This document shows, in pieces, positions 6,128 to 6,277 of a DNA stretch of 6,277 nt. Position 1 is the stretch's first letter, and every line of letters starts with the position of its first letter. Source of the DNA: Firmicutes bacterium HGW-Firmicutes-10 (lineage in GTDB: Bacteria > Bacillota_I > Bacilli_A > Erysipelotrichales > Erysipelotrichaceae); the NCBI GenBank assembly GCA_002841605.1, contig PHAF01000106.1, positions 1-6,277 on the forward strand. Reading direction: 5' to 3'. Below the pieces are notes generated by a model. That model had not been told where the DNA came from. It saw only the letters and a list, made by a program, of their open reading frames with translations, and ran no database searches. The translations under genes and the position numbers were made by a program.

Positions 6128-6134
6128 ATTCTTT

Positions 6135-6277
6135 TTATATCATGGCGAAATCTGTCGTGTTTGTCAATATGCCAGCACCTTGACTGATCAGTAAATTACA
6201 CCCGTCCCCACTCTTTGATCCGATCGGATAAGGAATGCAGAGCACTTCTTTGCCCAGATCTTTGAGATATTTAATGG
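6135..6277 (-). CDS. dprA: DNA processing protein DprA/Smf, C-terminal end (5' part outside window)
   Basis: The last 46 codons are visible, ending with TAA at 6137-6135. The sequence reads KYLKDLGKEVLCIPYPIG, then SGDGCNLLISQGAGILTN. It matches the end of the DprA Rossmann-like domain, where the family has a GREVFAVPG-like strand and a GCNxLIxxGA block. DprA loads RecA onto incoming single-stranded DNA in natural transformation and is widely kept in non-competent Bacillota. The usual VPG is IPYP here. The protein stops 14 residues after QGA, so it lacks the C-terminal winged-helix domain that some DprA proteins carry. Its place directly before topA is the standard Bacillota order. Identity is fairly sure despite the short length. 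Confidence 0.88.
   Translation of the reverse strand, partial: IKYLKDLGKEVLCIPYPIGSKSGDGCNLLISQGAGILTNTTDFAMI
6139..6167 (-). promoter_or_regulatory. Candidate topA promoter inside the 3' end of dprA
   Basis: A perfect -35 hexamer TTGACA (6167-6162) stands 17 bases from CATGAT (6144-6139), which matches -10 at 4 of 6 including the key second A and last T. Transcription would start near 6132 in an A-run, leaving a leader of about 17 bases that holds the topA ribosome binding site. The -35 box overlaps the dprA codons for ILTN, so coincidence with coding sequence is possible. Confidence 0.45.

Noticed and set aside
1..6277. Mobile element, CRISPR array, tRNA or rRNA, including a mobile origin for the tyrosine recombinase
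   Set aside because: No inverted-repeat ends, spaced direct repeats or RNA gene signatures were seen. The recombinase sits in the conserved topA-trmFO context and is full-length housekeeping Xer type rather than an integrase of an island.

Overview
The window looks like a housekeeping stretch of a low-to-moderate GC Bacillota (Firmicutes) chromosome. Every gene I can support lies on the minus strand. The order, in the direction of transcription, is dprA (C-terminal end only), topA, trmFO, a xerC/xerD-type tyrosine recombinase, a SanA-like DUF218 membrane protein, then rpsB, which runs off the left edge. The dprA-topA-trmFO-xerC core is the classic Bacillota arrangement. In Bacillus the block continues with hslV-hslU-codY. 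Here those genes are absent and a sanA-like gene follows, with rpsB directly after it. That layout, and the folate/FAD-dependent TrmFO, fit an Erysipelotrichia-like or related lineage, but the taxon is an inference from gene order only.

Right end (6135-6277): the last 46 codons of dprA (DNA uptake and recombination mediator). A 19-base gap leads to topA. The tail of dprA carries a consensus TTGACA box 17 bases from a CATGAT box, a plausible private promoter for topA. From 6115 to 1153 the four genes topA, trmFO, xerC and sanA-like overlap one another by 11, 17 and 4 bases, so they are probably one translationally coupled operon. Their products act on DNA topology (TopA), tRNA U54 methylation (TrmFO), chromosome dimer resolution (Xer recombinase) and the cell envelope (SanA-like).

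The only sizeable non-coding stretch is 922-1152 (231 bases). It holds two candidate promoters for rpsB, an AT-rich palindrome against the stronger -35 box, and a 5' leader of about 107 bases. The leader can form two hairpins, one capped by a cUACGg (UNCG-class) tetraloop, and carries a GGAGG that serves no obvious start. I see no convincing Rho-independent terminator after the sanA-like gene, so read-through into rpsB is possible.

The most unusual items are the rpsB product's C-terminal tail, its leader RNA, and the envelope-protein gene where hslVU-codY would be expected. The tail runs at least 80 residues beyond the normal S2 core, is rich in Arg/Glu/Gln and ends in a tandem RPYQPRE repeat. 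Nothing here resembles a mobile element, CRISPR array, tRNA, rRNA or defence system, and I do not see a wholly new multi-gene system.
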